DNA of 55,559 nucleotides from Candidatus Gastranaerophilales bacterium (GCA_944325005.1 CALUYO010000010.1:1-55559); one strand, 5' to 3'. Positions 44,909-54,576 are shown, counted from the first letter of the stretch. Notes: generated by a model not told the origin, from the sequence alone. Translations and numbers: made by a program.

Positions 44909-45667
44909 ATGTCATCAGTAAATCCTGTAAATAATTTTTATCAAAAATTAGAAACTTATAAACAATATCTTTATAAAAATCGTCCTGCAAATATGACGGA
45001 TAGTCAGTTAAATGAACAGATTAACCGCTATATGACAGGTTTACAGCATGATGAATTTAAACTTTCAAACAAAGAAAACGGCAGAGAATTTGCCCGAAAC
45101 CTTGCGATGGAAAAAAACGGACAAAATGAATTGGCTGAACAATTACAGGAAAAACAATTTGCACAATCCCTTGAAAATGAACAAAAATTTATTGAAGCTT
45201 CTAATCAGCCGCGTGAAGTTCTGGGCAGGCCTGTTGATAAAAACAGAGCAGATGCCATAAAAGAAAGACAGTCCGGTTCGCAACTAAAAGGTGAAATGAA
45301 GCAGGAAGCGTATATTCGTAATCTTGAAATGCGTGCGGAAGCCGGAAATGCTTCTCCTGATAAAAAAGCTAAAATGAAAAGACGTGCAAGAAAATTACAG
45401 TCTTATGTTGATAAGCAGAGAACTCAAAGATCTCCGGAATATCAGGCTTATCAAGATAAAGTAAATACAAGACGTATTGAAAGACGTATAAGAAATTTGG
45501 GCGTCCCGTCAAATACACTGGAAGAGACTGTTAAAAAATCAACAAAAATGTCATTGAAAGCTAAGTTGGGACTTATTGCAACGGCTCTTGGGGTAATAGG
45601 AGGAATATTTTATTTGAATTCCGGCGAAAAAACAAATAAATCAAATCAACTTGACAATGTGGCATAA
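44909..45667 (+). CDS. Charged helical protein with C-terminal membrane anchor
   Basis: From ATG 44909 (GAAAGG upstream) it encodes 252 aa: MSSVNPVNNFYQKLETYKQ, long Gln/Lys/Glu/Arg-rich helices (about 30-210; ELAEQLQEKQFAQSLENEQ), a basic stretch (KKAKMKRRARKLQSY), and a C-terminal membrane segment LGLIATALGVIGGIFYL followed by about 17 residues. It is likely tail-anchored with a cytosolic helical domain. An upstream in-frame start at 44813 has weak support. Family unknown. Confidence 0.62.
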   Translation: MSSVNPVNNFYQKLETYKQYLYKNRPANMTDSQLNEQINRYMTGLQHDEFKLSNKENGREFARNLAMEKNGQNELAEQLQEKQFAQSLENEQKFIEASNQPREVLGRPVDKNRADAIKERQSGSQLKGEMKQEAYIRNLEMRAEAGNASPDKKAKMKRRARKLQSYVDKQRTQRSPEYQAYQDKVNTRRIERRIRNLGVPSNTLEETVKKSTKMSLKAKLGLIATALGVIGGIFYLNSGEKTNKSNQLDNVA

Positions 45668-45774
45668 TATAAAATTGTTACGAATTGTAATATTATATAC
45701 TTTTTATATATGTAAAAAGTCAATTTTTTCTTAACAAACTTTTTTATAAATATATAAAGAGGTATAATTATTTT

Positions 45775-45939
45775 ATGGACAAGAGAGATTTTACCGTAAT
45801 CGAAAATGAAACTAAGGCAGAAGAAAAGATTGAAAAACAATCTGTTCGTCATGCTACTAATCCAATAATGAAAAAATTCGCCGAATTTCATAGAGAAAAT
45901 ATCGGTAAATTCAGTGTGAAAGAATTGTTTAAAAAGTAA
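45775..45939 (+). CDS. Small protein of 54 aa upstream of 45939-46436
   Basis: ATG 45775 with AAAGAGG about 9 nt upstream opens 54 codons: MDKRDFTVIENETKAEEKIE, then RHATNPIMKKFAEFHRENIG and FSVKELFKK. The stop overlaps the next ATG (TAATG), showing translational coupling. It is helical and charged; unknown family. Confidence 0.6.
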   Translation: MDKRDFTVIENETKAEEKIEKQSVRHATNPIMKKFAEFHRENIGKFSVKELFKK

Positions 45940-46436
45940 TGTACCGGATTAAAAATCAAATTTATCTTGATATGACAAAGACACAGAAATCTGCTCTGTG
46001 TAATTTTTTGCGCGCGCTTGTAAAAAAGTCCCCTGAAATGGGCGTTAATGATATTCTTGATAAATTTATTGATGACGAAAGATATTATTTTGAAATTAAT
46101 AACCCGCATTTTGAATTTCTTGAAAATTATCTTGACGATAGTAAGTTCATTGATGAAACAATGCTTTATTTAAAAGAATGCAGGCGGTATTATGATTATA
46201 AGAAAGCTCAGGAACCCATAATTCAGGCTCAGAAAGAGTTTGAGAAGAAAAAACGTGCGTTTCTGCGTGAAGTTAAAATGTCGAAAGAAGAACCGACAAA
46301 AAAACAGCTTTATTATTACGACCGTTTATGCAAAAAATATAATATAGAAAAAAAAGAACTAACCTCAAAACTTGAGGCTCGTGAAGAAATAGACAAAATA
46401 TTGAACGAAAATGATTGTCGTAAGATTTTAGAATAA
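45939..46436 (+). CDS. Charged helical protein, unknown
   Basis: The 165-aa product begins MYRIKNQIYLDMTKTQKSAL. It is Lys/Glu-rich and helical; the end EPTKKQLYYYDRLCKKYNI...LTSKLEAREEIDKIL resembles a short domain found at the ends of phage and bacterial proteins (T-x-x-Q-x-x-Y/L...LC...A-x-x-I-x-x-L), function unproven. It is coupled to the 54-aa gene and lies 18 nt before prmC. Confidence 0.6.
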   Translation: MYRIKNQIYLDMTKTQKSALCNFLRALVKKSPEMGVNDILDKFIDDERYYFEINNPHFEFLENYLDDSKFIDETMLYLKECRRYYDYKKAQEPIIQAQKEFEKKKRAFLREVKMSKEEPTKKQLYYYDRLCKKYNIEKKELTSKLEAREEIDKILNENDCRKILE

Positions 46437-46454
46437 CGAAAAAATGGTATAAAA

Positions 46455-47291
46455 ATGAGTATTCAAGAGATTGTGAAAATATTGACAGACAGCGGCATTG
46501 AAAAGAATGAGGCAAATGTTGAAGTTAAAATGTTACTTGAGCATTTTGCAAACTACGGCGTAAAAGATATTATTGCTGGTAACAGGTTAACAGCCGATAA
46601 ACTTGTAAAAGTTCGCGAAAAGGCCGAATTGAGAGCAAAAACAAGACAGCCTGTTCAGCATATAATCGGTTTTGCAGATTTTATGGGTGAAAAGTTTATT
46701 GTAAATCCGTCTGTTTTGATACCGCGCGATGAAACGGAAATTCTTGTGCGCAAGGCGATTGATGTTATAAATCAAAATAATTTTAAAATGGCTCTTGATG
46801 TCGGTACAGGTTCAGGATGTATTGCATGCATGATTGCAAAATACACTGATTGCCAAATTATCGGACTTGATATATCATCTGATGCATTGAATACTGCCCT
46901 TGATAATGCTTCACGATTAAATCTTTTTAATAAGGCAATTTTTAGAAAGTCAGATATTTTTTCAAACGTAAAACCGGGTGAAACCTTTGATATAATTGTT
47001 TCTAACCCGCCTTATATTCCTCTAAGTGAAAAAGAAAATATTCAGATTGAAGTAAAATTTGACCCTGAAGAGGCGCTTTTTACAAAAGATGAAAAAGGTC
47101 TGGAATTTTATGAAAAAATAACGCGGGAGACATCTGCAATATTGAATAAAGGCGGATATTTAATGTTTGAACTCGGGATAGGGCAGTCTGCTGATGTTAA
47201 ATCCTTAATGGAGCAAAACGGGTTTAAGGATATTGAAATAATCAAAGATCTTGCAGGAATTGACAGGGTTATATCGGGTAAATATTTATAA
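46455..47291 (+). CDS. prmC: Release-factor glutamine methyltransferase
   Basis: The 278-aa enzyme methylates the GGQ glutamine of release factors. It has an N-terminal helical domain, then QPVQHIIGFADFMG, VLIPRDETE, the SAM motif ALDVGTGSGCIAC (about 112-124), LDISSDAL, and SNPPYIP (NPPY, catalytic). Length is typical. There is no clear SD. The terminator after it belongs to the minus strand. Confidence 0.93.
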   Translation: MSIQEIVKILTDSGIEKNEANVEVKMLLEHFANYGVKDIIAGNRLTADKLVKVREKAELRAKTRQPVQHIIGFADFMGEKFIVNPSVLIPRDETEILVRKAIDVINQNNFKMALDVGTGSGCIACMIAKYTDCQIIGLDISSDALNTALDNASRLNLFNKAIFRKSDIFSNVKPGETFDIIVSNPPYIPLSEKENIQIEVKFDPEEALFTKDEKGLEFYEKITRETSAILNKGGYLMFELGIGQSADVKSLMEQNGFKDIEIIKDLAGIDRVISGKYL

Positions 47292-47342
47292 AATTTAGTA
47301 TTTTTAAGACTTAATGTGTCTACGCACGTAGTACAAAAAAAA

Positions 47343-47369
47343 TGCCGGAAACAGTGAGGATTTCCGGCA
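47343..47369 (-). terminator. Terminator of the outer-membrane channel gene
   Basis: TGCCGGAAA and TTTCCGGCA form a 9-bp stem; on the minus strand it is followed by TTTTTTTT. Confidence 0.85.
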
Positions 47370-47431
47370 CATTACTTTAAATTTCTTAAAGTAAAGAGGT
47401 GATGATTATATGTGAAATTAGTTTACATAGT

Positions 47432-48847
47432 TTAGTTTACGTAATCGTACGGTTTGCTGCCCGTTGCTTTGTACAAGCTTATTGCATCTGTCATACATTC
47501 AACTTTTTGCTGTGCAACAAGTTTTTCTATTGTCAGAAGGTTTTCCTGATACTGGATTAAATCCAGTTTGGAAATCGTTCCTTCATCAAATTTGTGTTCG
47601 TTATATTTATAATCTGATTTTTCAAGATTATATTGTTTTTCTGTCTGAAGCATCTTGTCTTTGTCAAGTTTTGCTGCAACAAGGGCATCATTGACTTCCT
47701 GAATGGCCGTCAGATTAGTTTTGTAGTAATCCTGCAAAATTCTTTCATAAGTTGCTTTTTTCAATCTCAAATTAGCAATCAAAGAACCGCCCTGGAATAA
47801 CGGAGTCATAATTCCTCCTGCAAGTCCCAGAAGCATGTTTTTTGTAGTAAATAAGCTTCCTATATCTCCTGCGTTAAATATTGCACCGCCTAAGATATTT
47901 ATTGACGGGAGAAATTCTTTTTTTGCAACTTTAACGTCAATACCTGCTTTTTCAACCATTAATTCAGCTTTCAGATAATCCGGTCTGTTAGTGATGATTT
48001 CTGAAGGAATTTGCGATGGAACGGCAAGCTGATAATTTATATCATCAAGCGAGCGTCTTTCAAGAGAATTTGCATTTTCGGGGCTTTCTCCGATTAAAAC
48101 ACACATTTGATGTAACATTTGCTCTCTGTTTTTCTTCAACTCAATTAAATCGGTCTGGCCTTGAACTAAAGATTTGTTTGCTCTGACTGTATCTGCGGTT
48201 GAAGTTAGTCCTTCTTTATTGCTGGCTACCATCAGGTCATATATTTCCTGTCTTATTTTAACTATTTTTTCCTGGAGCGTAATCATTTTATCCAGATTAA
48301 TAATGTTAAAATATGTAGAGCCGACAGCTGATGCTACTGAAATATATGCAGCGCGTTCATCCTGTTTTGAACCTTCGTAAAGTTTCTTAACAGCTTTTGT
48401 TTTGTTATGATTTTTTAAGAAGATGTCAGCTTCATACTGTACAATTATAGGAACCCCAAATGCTGCATCAGAACTTGTACTTCCGGGAGCTTTGTACCAT
48501 GCGGGACCAAAACCGCCGACTGCTGAAGGTAGTTCACTTGCAAATTGTGTTTTAACATTCTGGTAATATTCTTCAACATTTATTGTTGCCATTTTTAAAT
48601 CGTAATTATTTAAAACGGCTTTTTGAATGTATGATGTTAAAATTTCGTCGTTAAAATTTTCCCACCAATTCATGTTGATATAAGCAAATTTGTAATCATC
48701 AGAAGTTTTTTTGTTTTTAGAAACCATGCTTTTGAATTGTTTAGGGGTTGCTGTAGATGCTTTAGAACCTTCTTCAACAGCAAGAACGGGCATGACATTC
48801 ATGCTCATGATACTTGCTAATAATGCTATAGATACTATCTTTTTCAC
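47432..48847 (-). CDS. TolC/OprM-type outer-membrane efflux channel
   Basis: The 471-aa protein has a signal peptide (MKKIVSIALLASIMSMNVMPVLA) and the TolC-family internal duplication: NYDLKMATINVEEYYQNVKTQFASELPS and later RPDYLKAELMVEKAGIDVKVAKKEFLPSINILGG, with long coiled coils (LVQGQTDLIELKKNREQML). It forms the outer-membrane exit duct for a tripartite pump. The start is GTG 48847 with AGAGGA upstream. It is divergent from marR-emrA-emrB, so it probably serves that pump. It shows that the organism has an outer membrane. Confidence 0.88.
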   Translation of the reverse strand: MKKIVSIALLASIMSMNVMPVLAVEEGSKASTATPKQFKSMVSKNKKTSDDYKFAYINMNWWENFNDEILTSYIQKAVLNNYDLKMATINVEEYYQNVKTQFASELPSAVGGFGPAWYKAPGSTSSDAAFGVPIIVQYEADIFLKNHNKTKAVKKLYEGSKQDERAAYISVASAVGSTYFNIINLDKMITLQEKIVKIRQEIYDLMVASNKEGLTSTADTVRANKSLVQGQTDLIELKKNREQMLHQMCVLIGESPENANSLERRSLDDINYQLAVPSQIPSEIITNRPDYLKAELMVEKAGIDVKVAKKEFLPSINILGGAIFNAGDIGSLFTTKNMLLGLAGGIMTPLFQGGSLIANLRLKKATYERILQDYYKTNLTAIQEVNDALVAAKLDKDKMLQTEKQYNLEKSDYKYNEHKFDEGTISKLDLIQYQENLLTIEKLVAQQKVECMTDAISLYKATGSKPYDYVN

Positions 48848-48972
48848 TTTATTTTATCCTCTTTATTGCTTTAGATTGTTATGTTTTATATTGTTGTCAG
48901 AGGTTTTACCTCTGTTTTTATCCTTTAAATTTTAACACTTGCATTTTTAATAATCATATGTTAGCATAATAT

Positions 48973-49004
48973 TGTTGTAAATGCAACATATTTTTTTTAC
49001 AACA
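48973..49004. promoter_or_regulatory. Candidate MarR operator between the divergent efflux units
   Basis: TGTTGTAAA (48973-48981) and TTTACAACA (48996-49004) form an inverted repeat, with a further CAACA between. It lies between the TolC-like gene and marR; MarR dimers bind such palindromes. Confidence 0.5.
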
Positions 49005-49048
49005 TAATATAAAAATAATAAAACAAATTATAATTAAGAATAAAAAAT

Positions 49049-49513
49049 ATGAAAGAGTGTAAATTACATTATACAGACAGCATACATTATGAACTCGAGC
49101 AGACTTCAAGATTGATGAAAAAGCTTACAAACCAGCTTTTTGCGAAATTGGAAATAGGTTTAACTATGGATGAATATGCTGCTTTAGATACAGTATCTGT
49201 CAATGCAGGAATTTGTCAGAGAGATTTAGCTAAACTTATATTAAGAGATAGAGCAAATACCGGTAGAATTTTAGATTCGCTGGAACAAAAAGGATTTATA
49301 ACACGATTTATTGATACAAAAAATAACAGGCTTGTACGAAAAATGGGTATAACCGAGATAGGTTTAAAAGAGCTTGACATGATTAATAAAAAAGTAAAAG
49401 AATATCTAGAAGGAGTAACAAAAAAAGTAAATCCTGCTGATGTTGAAAAAGTACAGGAAGCTTTAAGATCATTTAGAATTGAATTGGAGAAAACAGTAGA
49501 GTTTAATATATAA
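49049..49513 (+). CDS. MarR-family repressor of the efflux locus
   Basis: The 154-aa protein has the MarR fold: N-terminal dimer helix (YELEQTSRLMKKLTNQLFAKL), the winged HTH (ISQRDLAK-like: GICQRDLAKLILRDRANTGRILDSLEQKGFITRFIDTKNNR) with the wing Arg. It precedes the pump genes by 18 nt and likely represses them until a drug or metabolite binds. Confidence 0.87.
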   Translation: MKECKLHYTDSIHYELEQTSRLMKKLTNQLFAKLEIGLTMDEYAALDTVSVNAGICQRDLAKLILRDRANTGRILDSLEQKGFITRFIDTKNNRLVRKMGITEIGLKELDMINKKVKEYLEGVTKKVNPADVEKVQEALRSFRIELEKTVEFNI

Positions 49514-49531
49514 TTAAATAAGAGGTAGAAA

Positions 49532-50548
49532 ATGGACGAAAAAAATTCAAACATTGATGAACAAAATGTTCAGCCGGACGAAGAAACTAAACAACCGCAC
49601 AAACCGTTTAAAAGATATATTTTTATCGGTATCGGTTTAGTTCTTGCAGCTGCAGCAGCATACATCATACATGATGCGATTGTATATCAGACAACTGATG
49701 ATGCTTATGTTGAAACTACAACAGTTCAGGTTGCCCCCCGTGTAAGCGGTCAGATTATTGAATCTTATGTAACAGATAACCAGAAAGTTAAAGAAGGCGA
49801 TCTTGTTGCAAAGATTGATCCTGCTGATTATGAAGTTGCTCTTGCTCAGGCTGAGGCAAGATATGAAAGAATTTTGCTTGATCAGAAAAATGCTAAAGCT
49901 AACTTTAAAGCAATGCAGACTAATATCGAAGTTGCAAAAAAAGATTTAGACAGATATACAAACCTTTATGAAAAAGGAGCAGTTTCAAAACAGACTCTCG
50001 ATGCAGCTCAGGCAAAATATGATTCTGCTCAGGCTAACTTAACAGAAGCAGAAGAAGCTTTGCTATCTAAAAACGGCGGTAAAGTTGCAGATGCTGATTT
50101 AAAAGAAGCTAAAGCATTGAGAGATAAAGCAAAACTTAACCTTGATTATACAAATATTTATGCACCTCAAAATGGTACAGTATCTTCAAGACGTGTTGAA
50201 AAAGGTATGTATGTTAATGTTGGAACTCCTTTATTCGTAATAGTTCCGGAAAATGTATGGATTGTTGCAAATTATAAAGAAAATCAGCTTCGCCATATGA
50301 AACCGGGTCAGGAAGTAAAAATTAAAATAGACACATATCCTGATCGTGAATTCAAAGGTAAAATCGACAGTATTCAGCGTGCATCCGGTGCAAAATCAAG
50401 TTTGTTCCCGCCTGAAAATGCCGTAGGTTCATTCGTTAAAATTGTTCAGAGAATTCCTGTAAAAATCGTGTTCACTGAAAAAATTAACCCGAATGAATAT
50501 AATATAGTTCCCGGTATGTCAGTTGTTCCTAAAGTTAAAGTGAGATAG
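49532..50548 (+). CDS. EmrA-type membrane-fusion protein
   Basis: The 338-aa protein has a cytosolic start, one membrane segment (YIFIGIGLVLAAAAAYII, about 29-46), a biotinyl-lipoyl-like part (YQTTDDAYVETTTVQVAPRVSGQI), a coiled-coil hairpin (about 100-185) and beta-barrel parts (YAPQNGTVSSRRVEKGMYV; VWIVANYKENQLRHMKPGQEV). HlyD/EmrA family; it bridges the inner-membrane EmrB pump and the TolC-like duct. SD AGAGG precedes the ATG. Confidence 0.92.
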   Translation: MDEKNSNIDEQNVQPDEETKQPHKPFKRYIFIGIGLVLAAAAAYIIHDAIVYQTTDDAYVETTTVQVAPRVSGQIIESYVTDNQKVKEGDLVAKIDPADYEVALAQAEARYERILLDQKNAKANFKAMQTNIEVAKKDLDRYTNLYEKGAVSKQTLDAAQAKYDSAQANLTEAEEALLSKNGGKVADADLKEAKALRDKAKLNLDYTNIYAPQNGTVSSRRVEKGMYVNVGTPLFVIVPENVWIVANYKENQLRHMKPGQEVKIKIDTYPDREFKGKIDSIQRASGAKSSLFPPENAVGSFVKIVQRIPVKIVFTEKINPNEYNIVPGMSVVPKVKVR

Positions 50549-50560
50549 TTGTTGGAGGAT

Positions 50561-50645
50561 AAAAAGTTCGGAAGGTAAGAGGATAAGCTTATAGATTAAT
50601 AATGTTATTACGGCTTATCTTCTATCTTCTACCATCCGGACTTTT
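50561..50645. repeat. Long hairpin between emrA- and emrB-like genes
   Basis: AAAAAGTTCGGAAGGTAAGA... (50561 on) and its near-complement ending at 50645 (GCTTATCTTCTATCTTCTACCATCC...) form an imperfect stem of about 28 bp with a 24-nt loop. The location inside an operon suggests an mRNA-processing or attenuation hairpin, or a small MITE-like insertion. Confidence 0.6.
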
Positions 50646-50665
50646 TGAAATAAATAGGATTTACA

Positions 50666-52252
50666 ATGTCAGAAAATACAAACGTACAAATTCAAGATGA
50701 ATGGACGCCTAAAACAAGCCCCTGGCTTATAATTATGCCTGTAATGCTTGCAACATTTATGTATGCTCTGGATGAAACAGTTGCAAACGTAGCATTACCA
50801 CATATTGCTGGTTCGTATTCAGTTAGTAACCAGGAATCAATATGGGTTCTTACAAGTTACTTGATGGCGAGCAGTATAGTTATCCCTATGATTGATTTTT
50901 TCTGTCAATTTTTTGGACGAAAAAATTTCTTTATGTTCGGTGTATTTATTTTTACTATAGCATCATTTTTATGCGGAATTGCACATTCTATCGGGATGCT
51001 TGTAATTGCGCGTGCTATGCAGGGGTTTGGCGGAGGATGTCTTTTGCCTATGGCTCAGGCGATTACTATGGAATGTTTTAAAGGTGAGGCAAGAAACAAG
51101 GCGATGGCTGTATTCGGTCTCGTTGTTGTAGTTGCACCTATTCTGGGTCCTGTAATGGGCGGATATATTACAGAAAACTGGTCATGGCCTTATATTTTCT
51201 TTATTAATGTTCCGTTTGGATTTTTCTGTATAGCTCTTGCCAATAAATTTTTGGAGGACCCTCCATATGCAGCAAAACAAAAAAATGTTCACCTTGACAG
51301 ATGGGGATTTTTAGGACTTTGCGTATGGTTGATTCCTTTACAAATTGTTCTTGATAAGGGTAACGATGCAGACTGGTTTAATGCCCCATGGGTCTGCTGG
51401 TTATCTGCTGTTGCTCTTATAGGCTGTATCTTCTTCTTTATTACACAGATAAAAGGCGAAAGACCATTAATCAGGCTTGAAGTTTTAAGAGATTCAAACT
51501 TTTTCTTCGGAACAAGCATGCTTATATTGATTAATGCTGTATTGCTTGCATCTCTTGCAATTCTGCCTCAAATGCTTCAAAATATGATGGGTTATGATGC
51601 ATTTACAAGCGGTGTTGCGATAATGCCGAGAGGTCTTGGTGCATTTTTAGCTCTTGCTATATTTGCCGGTCTTGGCGGAAGATTAAGCTATAAAACTTAT
51701 GGTATGATAGGTCTTACCTGTCTTGGTATGGGCGGATGGATGCTTGGCGGATTGAATCTGCAGATAAGCATGATGAACATTGTTCTGCCTAACTTTGTTT
51801 TTGGTATCGGGCTTGTCTTTTCAATGATGCCGATTACAACATTATCTTGTATTACATTGAGAAATGACCAGATGACAAATGCGTCAGGTTTTCAGAACCT
51901 GTTGAAAACAATAGGCGGTGCTGTTGGTACATCTCTTGTTTCTACAATGATTTCAAGATTTTCACAGGTGCACCAGCACGGTCTTGTTAAATCTCTGTAT
52001 GATACAAATAGTGTCTATGCTGAAAGATTAAGTTCTTATGCTTCATCATTTGTGCATCAGGCAGGAGATATGATGAATGCTACTTATATGGCAGGAAAGA
52101 TGCTTTATAACCAGCTTGTACAGCAATCGACTCTGTGTGCTTATATGACGACATTTAAAGTATTTGCAATTGCTTGTTTCATTTTGATTCCTTTTATGTT
52201 TCTGTTAAAGAGCGAGAAAAAAGCTTCTGTTAAAGTAAAAAGCCATGGATAA
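50666..52252 (+). CDS. EmrB-type MFS multidrug exporter (DHA2)
   Basis: The 528-aa protein has about 14 membrane helices. DETVANVALPHIAGSYSVS (motif D1-like), LTSYLMASSIVIPM, RAMQGFGGGCLLPMAQA and the motif C GLVVVVAPILGPVMGGYI mark drug:H+ antiporter-2 exporters. Together with EmrA and the TolC-like protein it should expel hydrophobic drugs, bile-like compounds or uncouplers. Its Pro/Gly motif C and length are normal. Confidence 0.92.
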   Translation: MSENTNVQIQDEWTPKTSPWLIIMPVMLATFMYALDETVANVALPHIAGSYSVSNQESIWVLTSYLMASSIVIPMIDFFCQFFGRKNFFMFGVFIFTIASFLCGIAHSIGMLVIARAMQGFGGGCLLPMAQAITMECFKGEARNKAMAVFGLVVVVAPILGPVMGGYITENWSWPYIFFINVPFGFFCIALANKFLEDPPYAAKQKNVHLDRWGFLGLCVWLIPLQIVLDKGNDADWFNAPWVCWLSAVALIGCIFFFITQIKGERPLIRLEVLRDSNFFFGTSMLILINAVLLASLAILPQMLQNMMGYDAFTSGVAIMPRGLGAFLALAIFAGLGGRLSYKTYGMIGLTCLGMGGWMLGGLNLQISMMNIVLPNFVFGIGLVFSMMPITTLSCITLRNDQMTNASGFQNLLKTIGGAVGTSLVSTMISRFSQVHQHGLVKSLYDTNSVYAERLSSYASSFVHQAGDMMNATYMAGKMLYNQLVQQSTLCAYMTTFKVFAIACFILIPFMFLLKSEKKASVKVKSHG

Positions 52253-52260
52253 CATAAAGG

Positions 52261-52289
52261 AAAAACGGGATCTTTAAGATCCCGTTTTT
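52261..52289 (+). terminator. Terminator after emrB-like gene
   Basis: AAAAACGGGATC and GATCCCGTTTTT form a perfect 12-bp stem followed by a T-rich end. Confidence 0.88.
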
Positions 52290-52342
52290 CCCAGGCTTCG
52301 AATAAATTAATTACTGTTTGTTGTTTTTTTTATTCAACTGCT

Positions 52343-54385
52343 TTATTCAGAGCAGCCAAATGCAATAGTAATGTGTTCTCTTGGATTTACAGCGGAGATT
52401 TTATATCCGCGCGGGTCAACAAGGTAAGCAAATTCGTCGCCTGTTGTCTGGAATAAGCCCATTGTACCTGATAGTGCTGTTCTTGTAACATCAACAGGGG
52501 CTTTAACAGTTTCCCATAATCCGTCGCCTAAGTTACGTGCAGCGGCACCGAATTGTCCCTGGAATACGTGCCCTAACATGTAACCTGCGTCGTTAGATAC
52601 GTTTTCAACGGCGTTACCGAGGTTTGTAACAACACCGCCGACTGTTCTGCCTGCTACACCAACTAATGAACCTGCCAGTGTGAACGGCATTTCAACAAGT
52701 CTTGCTACAGGATTAACCTGTTTAGATTTATTAACCTGTGCCTGTAGAATTTGTTTAGGTAATTTAGTTTTGCAATCGCCATTTTTGATTTCGGTGAATG
52801 ACAATTTTAAAGCACCTTTATCACAGCCTGAAGGTCTGATAACTTCTACAACCTGACCTGTTACGGTAGAACCGCAAGGATAAGTTACACCGTTAATAGT
52901 TACATCTTCAAGAGTGTTTGCTCTGAAGTACTGTCCTACGTGAGAAGATTTTGCGGTTAACTGGTCAATCATCTTAACTTTCAATGTAGGAATTTTAACG
53001 ATTTCTTCCTGTTCAACAAAAGCGTTTTTGTTTACAGGACATGCAGGGCAGATGTTGTTTGCTGTTTTCGGGTTAGTGTCGTAACCTAATGCAACACGGA
53101 CTGTCTGCATCATTGAAGCTACTTCTGCACGGGTTGCTTCTTTGTTAGGCATAATCATATTCGGATTTGGCGAATCTTTTAAAGCACCGTTTTCAAGTGA
53201 TTTTGCAACAGGAATTCTTGCCCAGTTAGGAATAGAATTACCGTCAGCATACTTGCTTAAGATTTCGTCTGCTTTACATGCATCGATGTCGCAGGTCATA
53301 CCTTTAGCAATAGTTGTTAAAGCTTCAACTCTTGTTACAGGGTGGTTTGGTTTGAAATTTCCATCAGGGTAACCCTTTAACAGATCTTCATCAACGGCTT
53401 TAGCAATTGCAGCATTAGCCCAGTTGCTTTTCGGAACGTCTTTAAACAAACCTTCTCTCGGCATATCGCATTTGTCAAGGTTGAATCCTTTAACAAGTAT
53501 AGTGGCGAATTCTGCACGTGAGATATTTCTGTTTGGTTTGAAGTAACCGTCAGGATAGCCGACTACTACGTCATTTATTGCTAATTTATCAATGTCGCAT
53601 GCTGCCCAGAAACCGTTTGGAACGTCCGGAAACTGGCATCCGCCGAGGTTTGCGGCAGCACCTGTTGTCTGCATAATCTGATTAGGGATTTCGTATGGAA
53701 CGAAAGATTTTCTGACAGCGTCAATTGAATTGGTTGACTGGAAATCAATCGGACAATTGTTGCCGTCCATTAGTCTGTCATTTCTGTCAATCGGAATACC
53801 GTTGTGTCTTGTCGGGGCTTCGTTTAGACAAGGCATTTGTGTAGCGGCACCTGTAACCTGACCTTGAGATGATACAGTTGTACCATTAATGTTTGATGAA
53901 AGCACTCTCGGAGTTCCCGCAAGCGGTGTATCTGTTGAGAAGATAGAATTTGCAGGCTGTCCTATGTAGTTGTTAGTACCATAGATTGCGTTTGGATAAC
54001 CGTAAACCTGTTTCATATCTTTTCTGTCCGGTTTGCCTGTTTGAGGGCAAACTGCACATGCAGGTTCTGCGGGCTGGTCACAGCTGATTTCATCGGGACA
54101 GCCGCAGTCTGATTTTTTCTGTGTTTCGCAAGGGTCACACGGATCTGCACATGGATCCGGTTTTTCACAGTCGCAATCAGGCATTGCTTTTTTACATTTT
54201 GAGCAGGTGTTTGGTTTTGCAGTCTCACACGGACATGCAGGGCCTGTTACTACAGGTAATGGTTCTGCGCAAGGTGCCGGTGTTTCCGGTACTTCGCAGG
54301 GACAAGCCGCCATTGCCTGATTCAAGGAACACGTTGCTATTCCAACGGCAATTGCAGCTGCCACAGTAAGTTTTTTAATAGTCAT
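52343..54385 (-). CDS. SLH-domain envelope protein with Cys-rich N-terminus
   Basis: The 680-aa protein has a signal peptide (MTIKKLTVAAAIAVGIATCS...AMA), then 17 Cys in about 95 residues (CPCEVPE, CSKCKKAMPDCDCE, CADPCDPCE). Three SLH repeats follow (FPDVPNGFWAACDIDKLA...GYPDGYFKPN; FKDVPKSNWANAAI...GYPDGNFKPN; KYADGNSIPNWARIPV) at about 255-430. Next is a beta-rich domain (about 470-560) similar to the exported protein at 9118-9687, and a C-terminal part with Gly/Ala helices. SLH repeats bind peptidoglycan-linked polymer, so it should tie the outer layer to the wall. No porin barrel is apparent. SD AAGGAGG is strong. Confidence 0.85.
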   Translation of the reverse strand: MTIKKLTVAAAIAVGIATCSLNQAMAACPCEVPETPAPCAEPLPVVTGPACPCETAKPNTCSKCKKAMPDCDCEKPDPCADPCDPCETQKKSDCGCPDEISCDQPAEPACAVCPQTGKPDRKDMKQVYGYPNAIYGTNNYIGQPANSIFSTDTPLAGTPRVLSSNINGTTVSSQGQVTGAATQMPCLNEAPTRHNGIPIDRNDRLMDGNNCPIDFQSTNSIDAVRKSFVPYEIPNQIMQTTGAAANLGGCQFPDVPNGFWAACDIDKLAINDVVVGYPDGYFKPNRNISRAEFATILVKGFNLDKCDMPREGLFKDVPKSNWANAAIAKAVDEDLLKGYPDGNFKPNHPVTRVEALTTIAKGMTCDIDACKADEILSKYADGNSIPNWARIPVAKSLENGALKDSPNPNMIMPNKEATRAEVASMMQTVRVALGYDTNPKTANNICPACPVNKNAFVEQEEIVKIPTLKVKMIDQLTAKSSHVGQYFRANTLEDVTINGVTYPCGSTVTGQVVEVIRPSGCDKGALKLSFTEIKNGDCKTKLPKQILQAQVNKSKQVNPVARLVEMPFTLAGSLVGVAGRTVGGVVTNLGNAVENVSNDAGYMLGHVFQGQFGAAARNLGDGLWETVKAPVDVTRTALSGTMGLFQTTGDEFAYLVDPRGYKISAVNPREHITIAFGCSE

Positions 54386-54576
54386 TTTTACCTCCTTGTG
54401 TTATGGGCTTTTTACTAAAAACCCCAAAAAATATTTTTAAAAAACAAACTAATACTAGATTATGTACTTTATTCTTTATCAGAAACATTACCGTAAGCGG
54501 TTATTCGGTCGGGCTATTTGATAAACGCGCTATTTTAACGGATTTATTTTTATTTTTTTTTAAGTATTATATATTT

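Noticed and set aside
48973-49004. CRISPR-like repeats in the efflux spacer
   Set aside because: There are only two short inverted arms; an operator is the simpler explanation.
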